64,000 bases of DNA from Amycolatopsis antarctica (GTDB taxonomy: Bacteria; Actinomycetota; Actinomycetes; Mycobacteriales; Pseudonocardiaceae), in NCBI RefSeq assembly GCF_002262875.1, contig NZ_NKYE01000001.1, forward strand, positions 659,704 through 723,703, read 5' to 3'. Position numbers and translations under genes: made by a program. The notes beneath the pieces were generated by a model. That model searched no databases and was not told where the DNA came from. It saw nothing but the letters and a program-made list of their open reading frames with translations. This document shows, piece by piece, positions 8,306 through 16,529 of this stretch; position 1 is the stretch's first letter, and each line of letters opens with the position of its first letter.

Positions 8306-8346
8306 CCGCTGTGCCGGGTGGGGGTCGCCTTCACCCGGCACGGCGG
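8306..8346 (+). terminator. Hairpin terminator of the XRE-DUF397 operon
   Basis: A 15-bp stem (arms 8306-8320 and 8332-8346) with a single T-G wobble and an 11-nt loop. It begins 5 bp after the DUF397 stop codon. There is no T-run, as is common in high-GC actinobacteria. Confidence 0.8.
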
Positions 8347-8447
8347 AAGTCATCGTGCTGCCGTGTCAACCCCCGAACCCGACCGGCAACGACTTGACGG
8401 GGCCCTCGTTCGGTCGAGTGGCGGGTACAGCTGTCCCGCCGGAAACA

Positions 8448-8573
8448 TCACACCGGTCGCGCGAACACAGCCCCGTCGGCGTCGGCGGAATACCGCGGGC
8501 CGTGCTTGCGCTCGCTCAGGTGTTTCCATCCGAGCAGGGAGATCAGCTTGATCAGGCGGTAGTTGTCGTCCAT
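8448..8573 (-). CDS. Very small hypothetical protein (41 aa)
   Basis: An ATG frame encoding MDDNYRLIKLISLLGWKHLS followed by a basic, Gly/Ala-containing tail. It lies 58 bp downstream of the XRE/TPR-like regulator on the same strand and could be the last gene of that unit. Its lysine/asparagine-rich composition is unlike a random shadow of GC-rich DNA. The ribosome site is weak and no family is recognised. Confidence 0.4.
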   Translation of the reverse strand: MDDNYRLIKLISLLGWKHLSERKHGPRYSADADGAVFARPV

Positions 8574-8631
8574 GGGCCCGATCCTGCCGGATGATCATCA
8601 CCGAACGGCGGCAGAGCTGGACGGGTTTGGT

Positions 8632-10011
8632 TCACACCAGGGCGTGGGTCCGGGCGGCGAGCTGGCGCAGGCCGGGGAGGCTGGCCTGCTGGGGGTGGTG
8701 GAGCAGGTCGGTGACGAGGCGGCGGACGGTGGCGCGGGTGCGGACTTCGCCGGGCGCGGTGCGTTCGGCGGTCAGCAGCGTCCGGTACGCCCGGCCGGGT
8801 TTGTTCCATTGGGAGAAGCACAGGGCGACGTCGACGAGGAACCGGGCGCGGCGTTCGGTGTCGGGGAACTGGCCGAGTTGCGCGGCTTGGGCGTGATACA
8901 GGCCGGCGCCGGCGTTGCCGAGCACGTAGTCGGAGGACACCCGGTGGCTGACCACGTTCGCGGTGAGCGCCTGCTGCTGGGCCGGATGATCGGCGAGCCG
9001 GCCTGCGGTGGCGTTGGCGTCGTCGAGGAGGTCGGTGGCGCGGTCGTGGTCGCCGGCGCGGGCGGCGGCATATCCGGCCGAACACATCAGCACCCCATGC
9101 AGGGCCAGGTGCCGGGGATCGGGGGTATTCCCGCCGAGGTCAAGCTGGTCGGCCGCGGTCAGGGTCAGGGTTTGGGCGCGATCGTGCTGTCCCGCCCGGC
9201 GGCAGGCGGAGCCGAGCAGCCGCTGCGCCTCCGCGAGAGCGAGGGGATCGTCGGCGCCGGTAACGGCGCGCAGAGCCCGGTCGGCGGAGACCCATTCCAG
9301 GCCACTGGCCTCCAGCTTGACCAGAGCGCGGGTGGCGAGGTTGTATGCCTGCGCCACCATGCCCGCCGCGGCGGGATCACCGGTCTGTTGGTGGGTAGCT
9401 TCGGCGGTGGTGATCAGTTCCGGCAGCCGCGCGGCCAGATCGACATACCGGCACGCGCGGAAGTCGGCCCGCGCGGTGGTCAGCACCGACTGGAGCGTGC
9501 TGATTGGCGCGGGGCGCGCCGATCCGGCGGTGGTGCCTAGCAGGACGCCGTCAAGACGCTGGGCGAGGAACGCGGCCGGATCGACTTCCAAGCGGTCGGC
9601 GGCGAGTGCGTTCGGGGAGGCGACCGCGGTGCCGGCAGCGACAATGCCGCCCGCGGCGAGCAGGAACGCGCGTCGTCGCACCGGATCATCCCCTTCCTGA
9701 CTCAGGTCGATGCTCACCTTAGAAGCCGGTGCGGTCCAGGCGGGGGAGGCAGGCCGTTGTTGCTGGGCACCGGTGAGGCCGAACGCTTCGGCGGGCAGCT
9801 CAAGGATGGCCGCGAAGCGGCGCAGCACCGCGACGTCGCGCAGCCCACGGCGGCTGTTCTCGAACCGGGAGATCGTGGAGGCTGAGCAGCCGAACCGGTC
9901 TCCGAGTTGGCCCTGGGACCAGCCCTGTTCCTCACGGGCCAGGCGCAGCACGGTGGCGTGATCGCCTCGGCGGGCGGCGTCCCACAGTGCGGGTGACCAC
10001 CAGTCCGGCAC
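8632..10011 (-). CDS. XRE-type regulator with C-terminal TPR-like region, divergent to tgmABC
   Basis: 459 residues from the GTG at 10011 (VPDWWSPALWDAARRG). That start has GGAGG 6 nt upstream, better supported than the GTG at 10047. An N-terminal HTH (EEQGWSQGQLGDRFG, SASTISRFEN) is followed by a hydrophobic Ala/Gly-rich linker and a helical region of about 300 residues typical of TPR-like transcriptional regulators that sit beside biosynthetic loci. It is transcribed away from the graspetide operon across a 298-bp region with paired repeats. It probably controls tgmABC and itself. The effector is unknown; a peptide ligand is conceivable but not shown. Confidence 0.85.
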   Translation of the reverse strand: MPDWWSPALWDAARRGDHATVLRLAREEQGWSQGQLGDRFGCSASTISRFENSRRGLRDVAVLRRFAAILELPAEAFGLTGAQQQRPASPAWTAPASKVSIDLSQEGDDPVRRRAFLLAAGGIVAAGTAVASPNALAADRLEVDPAAFLAQRLDGVLLGTTAGSARPAPISTLQSVLTTARADFRACRYVDLAARLPELITTAEATHQQTGDPAAAGMVAQAYNLATRALVKLEASGLEWVSADRALRAVTGADDPLALAEAQRLLGSACRRAGQHDRAQTLTLTAADQLDLGGNTPDPRHLALHGVLMCSAGYAAARAGDHDRATDLLDDANATAGRLADHPAQQQALTANVVSHRVSSDYVLGNAGAGLYHAQAAQLGQFPDTERRARFLVDVALCFSQWNKPGRAYRTLLTAERTAPGEVRTRATVRRLVTDLLHHPQQASLPGLRQLAARTHALV

Positions 10012-10024
10012 AGCGCACCTCCGA

Positions 10025-10035
10025 ACCTCGTGCAC
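10025..10035. promoter_or_regulatory. Direct-repeat candidate operator, copy 1
   Basis: ACCTCGTGCAC, repeated exactly at 10098-10108 in the divergent region between the regulator and tgmA. It lies just upstream of the chosen regulator start, as an autoregulatory site would. Confidence 0.4.
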
Positions 10036-10070
10036 GTGTTGTCGCACCTACCGTAGTCGCTCCATCACGG

Positions 10071-10088
10071 ATGCAAGAAGATTTGCAT
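10071..10088. promoter_or_regulatory. Inverted-repeat candidate operator upstream of tgmABC
   Basis: ATGCAA and TTGCAT form a perfect 6-bp inverted repeat around GAAGAT, in an AT-rich pocket of the divergent region. Its symmetry fits binding by a dimeric XRE regulator. Assignment is by position only. Confidence 0.45.
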
Positions 10089-10097
10089 GATTGGCAC

Positions 10098-10108
10098 ACC
10101 TCGTGCAC
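10098..10108. promoter_or_regulatory. Direct-repeat candidate operator, copy 2
   Basis: Second exact ACCTCGTGCAC, 73 bp from the first and 10 bp beyond the ATGCAA/TTGCAT inverted repeat, on the tgmA side. Confidence 0.4.
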
Positions 10109-10309
10109 ACCCGGCACGCGAGGCTTCTCGGTTGGTCGGCTTGTTCCTAGCGTCGAAGGCATCCGGTTCGGCGGGAGCAGGCCTCGACCTCCCGCCGCTC
10201 GGCCGGCCGGCAGGAACGCCGCATCGCGGCCTTCCCGAACACGGCGGTCCTGCCGGCCGGAACCACCCCGCGAAACGCCGGCCACCGTCCGGCGGGAAGG
10301 AGCCCGAAG

Positions 10310-10627
10310 ATGACCACCATCCTCGACGCCGCCGAGCCACTGCCGGGCGCGAGTCCGCTGTCCTCGGCGAGCCTGCGTTACCTGGTGCATCAGCCGACCA
10401 CGGCTGACCGGCCTGGGCCGGACACGAACCGTCCGTTCGGGTTGCGCGGTGCCACGCCGGTCGACACGCCGGTGCGGCGGGAGTTCCAGTATTGCCCCGA
10501 GAAGCAGGTCGCCGTCGATGAGCACGGCCGGCCGCTGATCGAGACGATGGGCAAGGACTGGAAGACCAAGTCCTCCACCGACGGTGACGAGGGCCCGGAG
10601 GAGAACTGGGGCTGGGAAGAATCATGA
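10310..10627 (+). CDS. tgmA: TgmA-type ATP-grasp-modified RiPP (graspetide) precursor
   Basis: 105 residues, with AAGGAG 7 nt before the ATG. The leader contains RPFGLR (residues 41-46), a conserved recognition-type motif in TgmA precursors. The C-terminal core from about residue 81 is GKDWKTKSSTDGDEGPEENW plus a short tail. Hydroxyl residues T86, S88, S89 and T90 face carboxylates D91, D93, E94, E97, E98, E103 and E104, the material for side-chain esters formed by an ATP-grasp enzyme. The D91-G92 pair suits aspartimide formation. It overlaps tgmB by 4 bp (ATGA). Family assignment is by motif and context; ring topology is unknown. Confidence 0.88.
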   Translation: MTTILDAAEPLPGASPLSSASLRYLVHQPTTADRPGPDTNRPFGLRGATPVDTPVRREFQYCPEKQVAVDEHGRPLIETMGKDWKTKSSTDGDEGPEENWGWEES

Positions 10628-11607
10628 CCAGCACGCCGGGAACGGTGGTGATCTTCGCCCAGGAGGCCGACGCTCCGGTCGACGCCGTCGTCCGTGAACT
10701 CGACCGGCACGGAGTGGAGGTGTTCAGGGCCGACACCGCCTGGTTTCCCCAGCACCTGTCGCTGGACGCCCGCATCCAGGGCGACGGCCAGTGGCACGGC
10801 GTGTTGTTCACCGAGCGCCGCGCCGTCGAGCTGACCGACATCGCCTCGATTTGGTATCGCGACCCGTCGGCCTTCGCGTTCCCGGCGACGCTGACTGAGG
10901 TCGAGCGCGCCTACGCCCACCGCGAGGCTCGGCTCGGCTTCGGCGGTGTTCTCGCCGCGCTGCCGGTGGGCTGGGTCAACCATCCCAACCGGGCCGCGGA
11001 TGCGATGTTCAAACCCCTCCAGCTCGCCACCGCCGCGGCCTGCGGATTGAACGTCGCACCGACTCTGGTCACCAACTCGCCGGCGACCGCGTCCCGGTTT
11101 GCCCGCGAACACGGCGTCGGCGACACGATCTGCAAGTCGTTCGGGCCGAACACCATCACCGAAGGCGGCCGGCTCAAGATCGCCTACACCCGCCGCCTCG
11201 CCGAGACCGACCTCGGCGAGTTGGACGGGGTCGCCTCGACCGCCACCCAGCTGCAACGCTGGGTGGACAAAACCCACGAAGCACGGGTGATCGTGCTCGG
11301 CGAGCGCATGTTCACCATCACGATCACCGCGGACTCCCCGGCAGCACATGTGGACTGGCGGGCCGATTTCACCGCGCTGCGCTACCAGCTTGTCGACACG
11401 CCGTCGGATGTTGAGAAGGGACTGCGCCGCTACATGGATACCCTGGGTTTGGCCTATGCCGCGGTGGATTTCGCGATCGAGCAGGACCGTTACTGGTTCC
11501 TCGAAAGCAACTCGTCCGGCCAGTACGGCTGGTTGGAAGCTCAGACCGGGGCACCGATCACCGCGGCCCTGGCCGACCTGCTCACCCACTCAAGGGGACG
11601 CTCGTGA
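10624..11607 (+). CDS. tgmB: ATP-grasp ribosomal peptide maturase (TgmB)
   Basis: 327 residues. It contains the graspetide-synthetase motif IWYRDPSAF (about residues 75-83), a central ATP-grasp region, and the metal-binding end FLESNSSGQYGWLE (about residues 292-305). Enzymes of this family use ATP to activate Asp/Glu side chains of the precursor and join them to Ser/Thr (esters) or Lys (amides). It lies between precursor and methyltransferase with 4-bp overlaps on both sides, so the three genes are translationally coupled. Length and motifs look complete and active. Confidence 0.92.
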   Translation: MTSTPGTVVIFAQEADAPVDAVVRELDRHGVEVFRADTAWFPQHLSLDARIQGDGQWHGVLFTERRAVELTDIASIWYRDPSAFAFPATLTEVERAYAHREARLGFGGVLAALPVGWVNHPNRAADAMFKPLQLATAAACGLNVAPTLVTNSPATASRFAREHGVGDTICKSFGPNTITEGGRLKIAYTRRLAETDLGELDGVASTATQLQRWVDKTHEARVIVLGERMFTITITADSPAAHVDWRADFTALRYQLVDTPSDVEKGLRRYMDTLGLAYAAVDFAIEQDRYWFLESNSSGQYGWLEAQTGAPITAALADLLTHSRGRS

Positions 11608-12836
11608 CCAAGCCCAACACCATCAGGGGCGACTGGGAGCCGCACGCCGGGCGGCTCGCCGACGAGTTGGCCGCGGCGGGCAAGCTCACCGAACCGCGCC
11701 TGGCCGAGGCGGTCCGAGCGGTTCCCCGACACGCCTTCGTCCCCACCTACCACCAGCAGACCGCGGATGGCAGCTGGGCGCGGTGCGTCAGCGTCGACGA
11801 CCTCGCCTCCGTCTACGCGAACACCGCGCTGATCACCGCGCTGGCTCCGGCCGCGACCGGCGGGACGACGGTGCTGTCCTCGTCGACCCAGCCAGGGTTG
11901 ATGACCCGCATGATCGAAGCTCTGCACCTCATCGACGGGGCGCGGGTGCTGGAAGTCGGCACCGGCACCGGCTACAACGCCGGCCTCCTGGCGCACCGGC
12001 TCGGCGACGGGCAGGTCTACTCGGTCGACGTCGAAGCCGACCTCGTCGAGCTGGCCCGCCAACGGCTGGCCGGACTCGGCTACCACCCGACGCTCGTCGC
12101 CGGCGACGGCGCGGCCGGCCTGCCCGAGCACGCGCCGTTCCACGCGATCATCGCTACCTGCGCCGTCCCCGCTATCCCATGGGCCTGGGTCGAGCAGGTC
12201 CGGCCCGGCGGCGTGATCCTGAGCGACCTCAAACCCGCGCCCGGCGCCGGCAGCCTCGTCCGCCTCACCCGCCGCGACGACGATCGCGCGGAAGGCCGCT
12301 TCGACGCGACCTACGCCGCGTTCATGGACCTGCGCCACACCGCGGGCAACAACCCTGCCGGGTTCCGCGTCGAGCGCGACCACGACCGGGCCGAGTACCG
12401 CACCACCAGCCTGGACCCGAACACCCCCTGGGCATCGCTGCTGGTCTGGTTCCTCGCCTCCTTCGACCTCGGCCCCGAGATCGCCTACGGCTACACACTC
12501 CCCGAAGGCGGCAAGATCCCCGCCCACAGCGACACCGTGCCGACCGCGTCGTGGATCGCCACCCCGGACGGCTCTTGGGCCGAGATCACCCTCGCCGCCC
12601 AGAACGGACAGCACGAGGTCGCTGAAGGCGGGCCCCGCCGCCTCTGGCGGCTCATCGAGAACGCCTACGACACCTGGACCGACCTCGGCCGGCCCGGCTG
12701 GGACTCCTTCGGACTCACCGTCACACCCGGCACGCACACCGTCTGGTTCGACCAACCTGACAGTGAGCACACCTGGTACCTCGCGGCCCCTGTCGACGAT
12801 GGTGAGAAGTTCGGTGCTGCGGGCCGAGCTGTCTGA
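11604..12836 (+). CDS. tgmC: PIMT-like methyltransferase of ATP-grasp peptide system (TgmC)
   Basis: 410 residues from a GTG overlapping the tgmB stop. The N-terminal two thirds are a protein-L-isoaspartate O-methyltransferase fold, with the substrate-side SSSTQPGLMTRMIE and SAM motif I VLEVGTGTGYNAGLLA (about residue 112). A C-terminal extension of about 170 residues is typical of this subgroup. In fuscimiditide-type pathways the homologue methylates one Asp of the cyclised graspetide, which then closes to a stable aspartimide. The same two-step chemistry is inferred here from family and operon. Confidence 0.9.
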   Translation: MTKPNTIRGDWEPHAGRLADELAAAGKLTEPRLAEAVRAVPRHAFVPTYHQQTADGSWARCVSVDDLASVYANTALITALAPAATGGTTVLSSSTQPGLMTRMIEALHLIDGARVLEVGTGTGYNAGLLAHRLGDGQVYSVDVEADLVELARQRLAGLGYHPTLVAGDGAAGLPEHAPFHAIIATCAVPAIPWAWVEQVRPGGVILSDLKPAPGAGSLVRLTRRDDDRAEGRFDATYAAFMDLRHTAGNNPAGFRVERDHDRAEYRTTSLDPNTPWASLLVWFLASFDLGPEIAYGYTLPEGGKIPAHSDTVPTASWIATPDGSWAEITLAAQNGQHEVAEGGPRRLWRLIENAYDTWTDLGRPGWDSFGLTVTPGTHTVWFDQPDSEHTWYLAAPVDDGEKFGAAGRAV

Positions 12837-12987
12837 TGTGGCCCGCGGGCGGACGCGGCGAATCCTGGCTTCGGGAACGGTGGTGTGGGACCGGCCGGAC
12901 GAACGCTCCGGCCCCGCGGGCCCGCATCGGAGCGGCACGCCTGGTGGCCCCTGCTTGCGACCGTTCAGCCGCTGCCGTTCATGGGCG

Positions 12988-13557
12988 TCAGGCGGTGGTC
13001 GGCTCCGTCGCCGCTGCGCGGCTGGTGGCGGTCGTGTCCCGATTCCGGGTGCCCCACCAGTAGTAGGTCATGCCCGCCCCCAGCAACATGCCTGCCGTTT
13101 TGGCCGCCGCCGAGTCCAGGGTCACGGTCAGTGCGAACACCGCCTGCGTGGCCTCCGTGAGCAGGGCGATCGCGGCGGCGGCACCGAACAGCAGCCGTGG
13201 TCGGCGTAGCGGTGCCGAACGCAGCGGTATCAGCGCGCCCAGCGGTATCAGGATCAGGAAGTTGCCCAGCAGCGGCCACATGCTCGTTTCTCCGGCGAGG
13301 ACCGGGCCGAGGTCGGCGCCGGGTATCAGGTCGATCGAAGCGCCGCCCGAGCGGGAACTCGGCCACATCGTCACCATCAGCACCGGCAACACCGCCAGCA
13401 CGACTCCGATGTCGAGCAGCGAACGACGCCACGCCAGCCGTTCCGGCATCCGCTTCCGCCGGCGAACGGCAAGCCCCCACACCACCAGTGCCGCTATCGG
13501 AAACCCGACAGCGGCGAGGTTCGTCAGCTCCTGCAGAAAACTGGCCAGTTGACGCAT
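12988..13557 (-). CDS. VanZ family membrane protein
   Basis: 189 residues, ATG start, with about five transmembrane helices. VanZ-type features are the WPLLGNFLILIPLGALIPL stretch and a following helix with TEATQ. VanZ relatives confer low-level teicoplanin resistance or have unknown roles in the envelope. Many high-GC actinobacteria carry several copies outside any resistance cluster. It is convergent with tgmC; the 150 bp between them shows nothing clear. Confidence 0.85.
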   Translation of the reverse strand: MRQLASFLQELTNLAAVGFPIAALVVWGLAVRRRKRMPERLAWRRSLLDIGVVLAVLPVLMVTMWPSSRSGGASIDLIPGADLGPVLAGETSMWPLLGNFLILIPLGALIPLRSAPLRRPRLLFGAAAAIALLTEATQAVFALTVTLDSAAAKTAGMLLGAGMTYYWWGTRNRDTTATSRAAATEPTTA

Positions 13558-13676
13558 GACATCCCTCCCTCGTCGACCCACCCTCAGCGGCGTCCAGTCT
13601 CGCAGCGCACCTTTCCAAAGCGGAGAACCACGGACGTTCGCGCGCGTCGGAGGGCGCGCCGGACGACAGTCGCGGC

Positions 13677-13733
13677 CCGCAATATGTCGACGAATTGCGG
13701 TCCCGGTGCGCGCAATATGGCGACGTATTGCGG
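13677..13733. repeat. Two-copy array of 24-bp near-palindrome (locus 2, diverged copies)
   Basis: Copies at 13677-13700 and 13710-13733, with a 9-bp spacer as at locus 1. Each has point changes: the first has AAT instead of TAT in the right arm, the second has G for T near the centre and G for C at its first base. The array lies in the 294-bp gap between the divergent VanZ gene and the M16 peptidase. Confidence 0.9.
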
Positions 13734-13839
13734 TGGTGGCTGGGCCACGGCGCCCGGCCGGGTGGCATCCGCGGGTAGGCCGGGCAGAGGTTCGCCGGGG
13801 AGGGTCCCCGCCTGGGCGCGGCGAAGTCGCCGGAACCCG

Positions 13840-13845
13840 TAGGGT
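13840..13845 (+). promoter_or_regulatory. Probable -10 box of leaderless M16 peptidase transcript
   Basis: TAGGGT followed by 6 nt and then the ATG at 13852, so transcription would begin at or next to the start codon. No ribosome site is present. Confidence 0.5.
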
Positions 13846-13851
13846 GGGCGC

Positions 13852-15138
13852 ATGGCCGTTCCGGAATTGCACCGTTACACCCTCGACAACGGTTTGCGCG
13901 TGGTGCTGGCACCCGACGCGAGCGCACCGGTCGTGGGCGTCAGCGTGCACTACGACGTCGGGTTCCGCTCCGAGCCGGAAGGGCGCACCGGATTCGCGCA
14001 CCTGTTCGAGCATCTGATGTTCCAGGGCAGCGAGAGTCTGGAGAAGCTCGCGCACTTCCGCCATGTGCAGGGAGCGGGCGGCACCTTCAACGGCTCCACC
14101 CACCCGGACTACACCGACTACTTCGAGGTGCTGCCCTCCGCCGCGCTGGAGCGGGCGCTGTTCCTCGAGGCCGACCGGATGCGGGCGCCGAAGCTCACCG
14201 AGGAGAACCTGGCCAACCAGATCGACGTGGTGAAGGAGGAGATTCGCCTCAACGTGCTGAACCGGCCGTACGGCGGGTTCCCGTGGATCCTCCTCCCGCC
14301 GGTGCTGTACTCCACGTTCCCCAACGCGCACAACGGTTACGGTGACTTCACCGACCTGGAACAGGCGTCCCTCGAGGACTGCGCGGCCTTCTTCGACACC
14401 TACTACGCCCCGGCCAACGCGGTGCTCACCATCGCCGGTGACTTCACCGTCGAGCAGGCCCGCGAGCTGATCGAGAAGCACTTCGGCGACGTGCCCGCGC
14501 GGCCGAAACCGCAGCGTCCCTCGTTCGCCGAGCCGCCGCCGTCCGGGGAGGTGCGCGGCACCGAGACCGACCCGCACGCGCCGCTGCCCGCACTGGCCAT
14601 CGGCTACCGGATGCCGGACCCGATCAACGAGCTGGACGGCTACCTGGCCCACCTGGTGCTGGCCGCGCTGCTCACCGACGGCGACGGGGCGCGCCTGCAG
14701 CAGCGCCTCGTGCACCGGGAGCCGATCGTCAACGACATCAACGCCGGCGCCGGGCTTTTCGGTCCCTTCGAGGCCCGCGACCCGGACACCTTCGTGATCA
14801 CCGCGATCCACTCGCCGGAGGTCACGCCGGAGCGGATCCTCGCCGCCGTCGACGCCGAACTCGACGAGCTGGCCGCCAACCCGCCGGGGGAACAGGAACT
14901 GGCCAAGGTCACCGCACGGTGGACCTCCGGGCTGCACTCCGAGCACGACCGCCTGGTCTCGCGCACCCTCGCCCTCGGCTCCTTCGAACTGCTCTACGGC
15001 GACGCCTCCCTCGTCTACGGCCTGGCCGACCGCATCGCCGGGGTCGCAGCCACCGATGTCGCCGCCGCCGCGAAGGCGCTCCGTCCGGATTCACGCGCCG
15101 TGCTGGTGATCCAGCCCAGCCAGGAAGGTTCCCAGTGA
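13852..15138 (+). CDS. M16 family zinc peptidase, catalytic subunit
   Basis: 428 residues. The inverted zinc motif HLFEH (HxxEH, about residues 50-54) lies in TGFAHLFEHLMFQGSE, with the usual downstream acidic ligand region (EEIRLNVLNRPYGG). The N-terminal pitrilysin half-domain is followed by an inactive C-terminal M16C half. It overlaps the second M16 gene by 4 bp. Paired half-size M16 proteins form heterodimeric processing-peptidase-like enzymes with one catalytic and one substrate-binding subunit. Substrate unknown. Confidence 0.93.
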   Translation: MAVPELHRYTLDNGLRVVLAPDASAPVVGVSVHYDVGFRSEPEGRTGFAHLFEHLMFQGSESLEKLAHFRHVQGAGGTFNGSTHPDYTDYFEVLPSAALERALFLEADRMRAPKLTEENLANQIDVVKEEIRLNVLNRPYGGFPWILLPPVLYSTFPNAHNGYGDFTDLEQASLEDCAAFFDTYYAPANAVLTIAGDFTVEQARELIEKHFGDVPARPKPQRPSFAEPPPSGEVRGTETDPHAPLPALAIGYRMPDPINELDGYLAHLVLAALLTDGDGARLQQRLVHREPIVNDINAGAGLFGPFEARDPDTFVITAIHSPEVTPERILAAVDAELDELAANPPGEQELAKVTARWTSGLHSEHDRLVSRTLALGSFELLYGDASLVYGLADRIAGVAATDVAAAAKALRPDSRAVLVIQPSQEGSQ

Positions 15139-16529
15139 CGTCGACCCCCGCCGCCCACCGCACCGCCGAGGAGATCGGCCGCACCCCCGCGGGCCCGCGC
15201 CCGCTGCCGCCGCTGGGTGACCAGCGGGGCGCGGCCAATCTGGCGCACTCCGACACCATGCTCGGCAACGGGCTGCGCGTCGTGGCCGTGCGCAAGGACA
15301 ACGTGCCGCTGGTGGAGTTCCGGCTGGCGATCCCGTTCGCGGGGGCCGATCCCGCGCACCCGGCGATCGCCGAGGTGCTCGCCGAGACCGTGCTCACCGG
15401 AACCGCCCGCCGCGACCGGGTCGCGATCGACACCGAGCTGGCGCTGATCGGCGCCGAGCTGGGTTCCGGGGTCGACCCCGAGCGGCTGACGATCGTCGGC
15501 GGTGCGCTCGCCTCCGGCCTGCCCACCCTGCTCGACGTGCTCGCCGACGTGCTCACCTCCGCGGCCTACGCCGACGCCGAGGTCGCCCGTGAGTCCGAGC
15601 GTCTGGTGGAGCGGCTGGCCGTGGCCCGCACGCAGCCCCGGATCATCGCCAGGGAAGCCCTGCAGACCAGGCGTTACGGCACCCACCAGTACACCCGCGA
15701 GGTACCGAAAGCCGAGGACGTCGCGCAGGTGACCGCGGAGCAGGTGCGCGCGCTGCACGCCGCCGCGGTACTGCCGCGCGGGGCGACGCTGGTCATCGTC
15801 GGCGACCTCGACCCGGAGACCATCCCGGCCACGCTGGAATCCGCGCTCGGCGGCTGGTCCGCCGACGGGGCCGCCTCGGTGCTGCCCGCGCTGCCGGAAC
15901 TGGCGGGCGGGGACGTGCTGCTGGTGCCCAGGGCCGGTGCGGTGCAGTCGCAGATCCGGCTGTCGGCCCGCTCGCTGCCGCGCACCGACCCCCGGTACGC
16001 CGCGCTGCAGCTCGCCAACCTGGCCTTCGGCGGCTACTTCTCCTCGCGGCTGGTGGAGAACATCCGGGAGGACAAGGGATACACCTACGGCGCGCACTCC
16101 GGGTTCGAGTTCACCGGCGACTCCGCGACCGTGCAGGTCGAGGCCGACACCGCCAGCGACGTCACCGCCGCGGCACTGCTGGAGATCCGCTACGAGCTGG
16201 CGAAGTTCGGCGTGGTCCCGCCCTCGGACGCCGATGTGGAGAGCGTCCGCCAGTACGCGATCGGGACCCTGCAGATCGCGATGTCCTCGCAGAGCGGACT
16301 CGCCGGGCAGCTCTCCGCGCTGACCTCGGTCGGACTGGGCATGGACTGGCTGCTCGGTCATCCGGCGCGGCTCGCCGCGGTGACCACCGAGCAGGTCGCC
16401 GAGGTGGCACTGGAGTTCTTCGCTCCGGCCGCCTTCACCGGCGTCGTGGTGGGAGACGCCGCGCTGCTCGGCAAGCACCTCACCGCGCTCGGCGGCGTCA
16501 CCGTGCCCGGCTACGACACGGCGTCGTGA
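15135..16529 (+). CDS. M16 family peptidase-like protein, non-catalytic (R/Y) subunit
   Basis: 464 residues from a GTG overlapping the upstream stop (GTGA). The fold is M16 but HxxEH is absent. It keeps the substrate-binding segment SRLVENIREDKGYTYG, whose Arg and Tyr form the R/Y pair of non-catalytic subunits. It is expected to partner the preceding gene product. It is coupled in turn to nudC through another GTGA overlap, forming a three-gene operon. Confidence 0.92.
   Translation: MTSTPAAHRTAEEIGRTPAGPRPLPPLGDQRGAANLAHSDTMLGNGLRVVAVRKDNVPLVEFRLAIPFAGADPAHPAIAEVLAETVLTGTARRDRVAIDTELALIGAELGSGVDPERLTIVGGALASGLPTLLDVLADVLTSAAYADAEVARESERLVERLAVARTQPRIIAREALQTRRYGTHQYTREVPKAEDVAQVTAEQVRALHAAAVLPRGATLVIVGDLDPETIPATLESALGGWSADGAASVLPALPELAGGDVLLVPRAGAVQSQIRLSARSLPRTDPRYAALQLANLAFGGYFSSRLVENIREDKGYTYGAHSGFEFTGDSATVQVEADTASDVTAAALLEIRYELAKFGVVPPSDADVESVRQYAIGTLQIAMSSQSGLAGQLSALTSVGLGMDWLLGHPARLAAVTTEQVAEVALEFFAPAAFTGVVVGDAALLGKHLTALGGVTVPGYDTAS

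Noticed and set aside
12988..14946. A 652-codon minus-strand frame through the VanZ and M16 genes
   Set aside because: Only the last 189 codons encode a recognisable protein (VanZ); the rest is antisense to the HxxEH peptidase.
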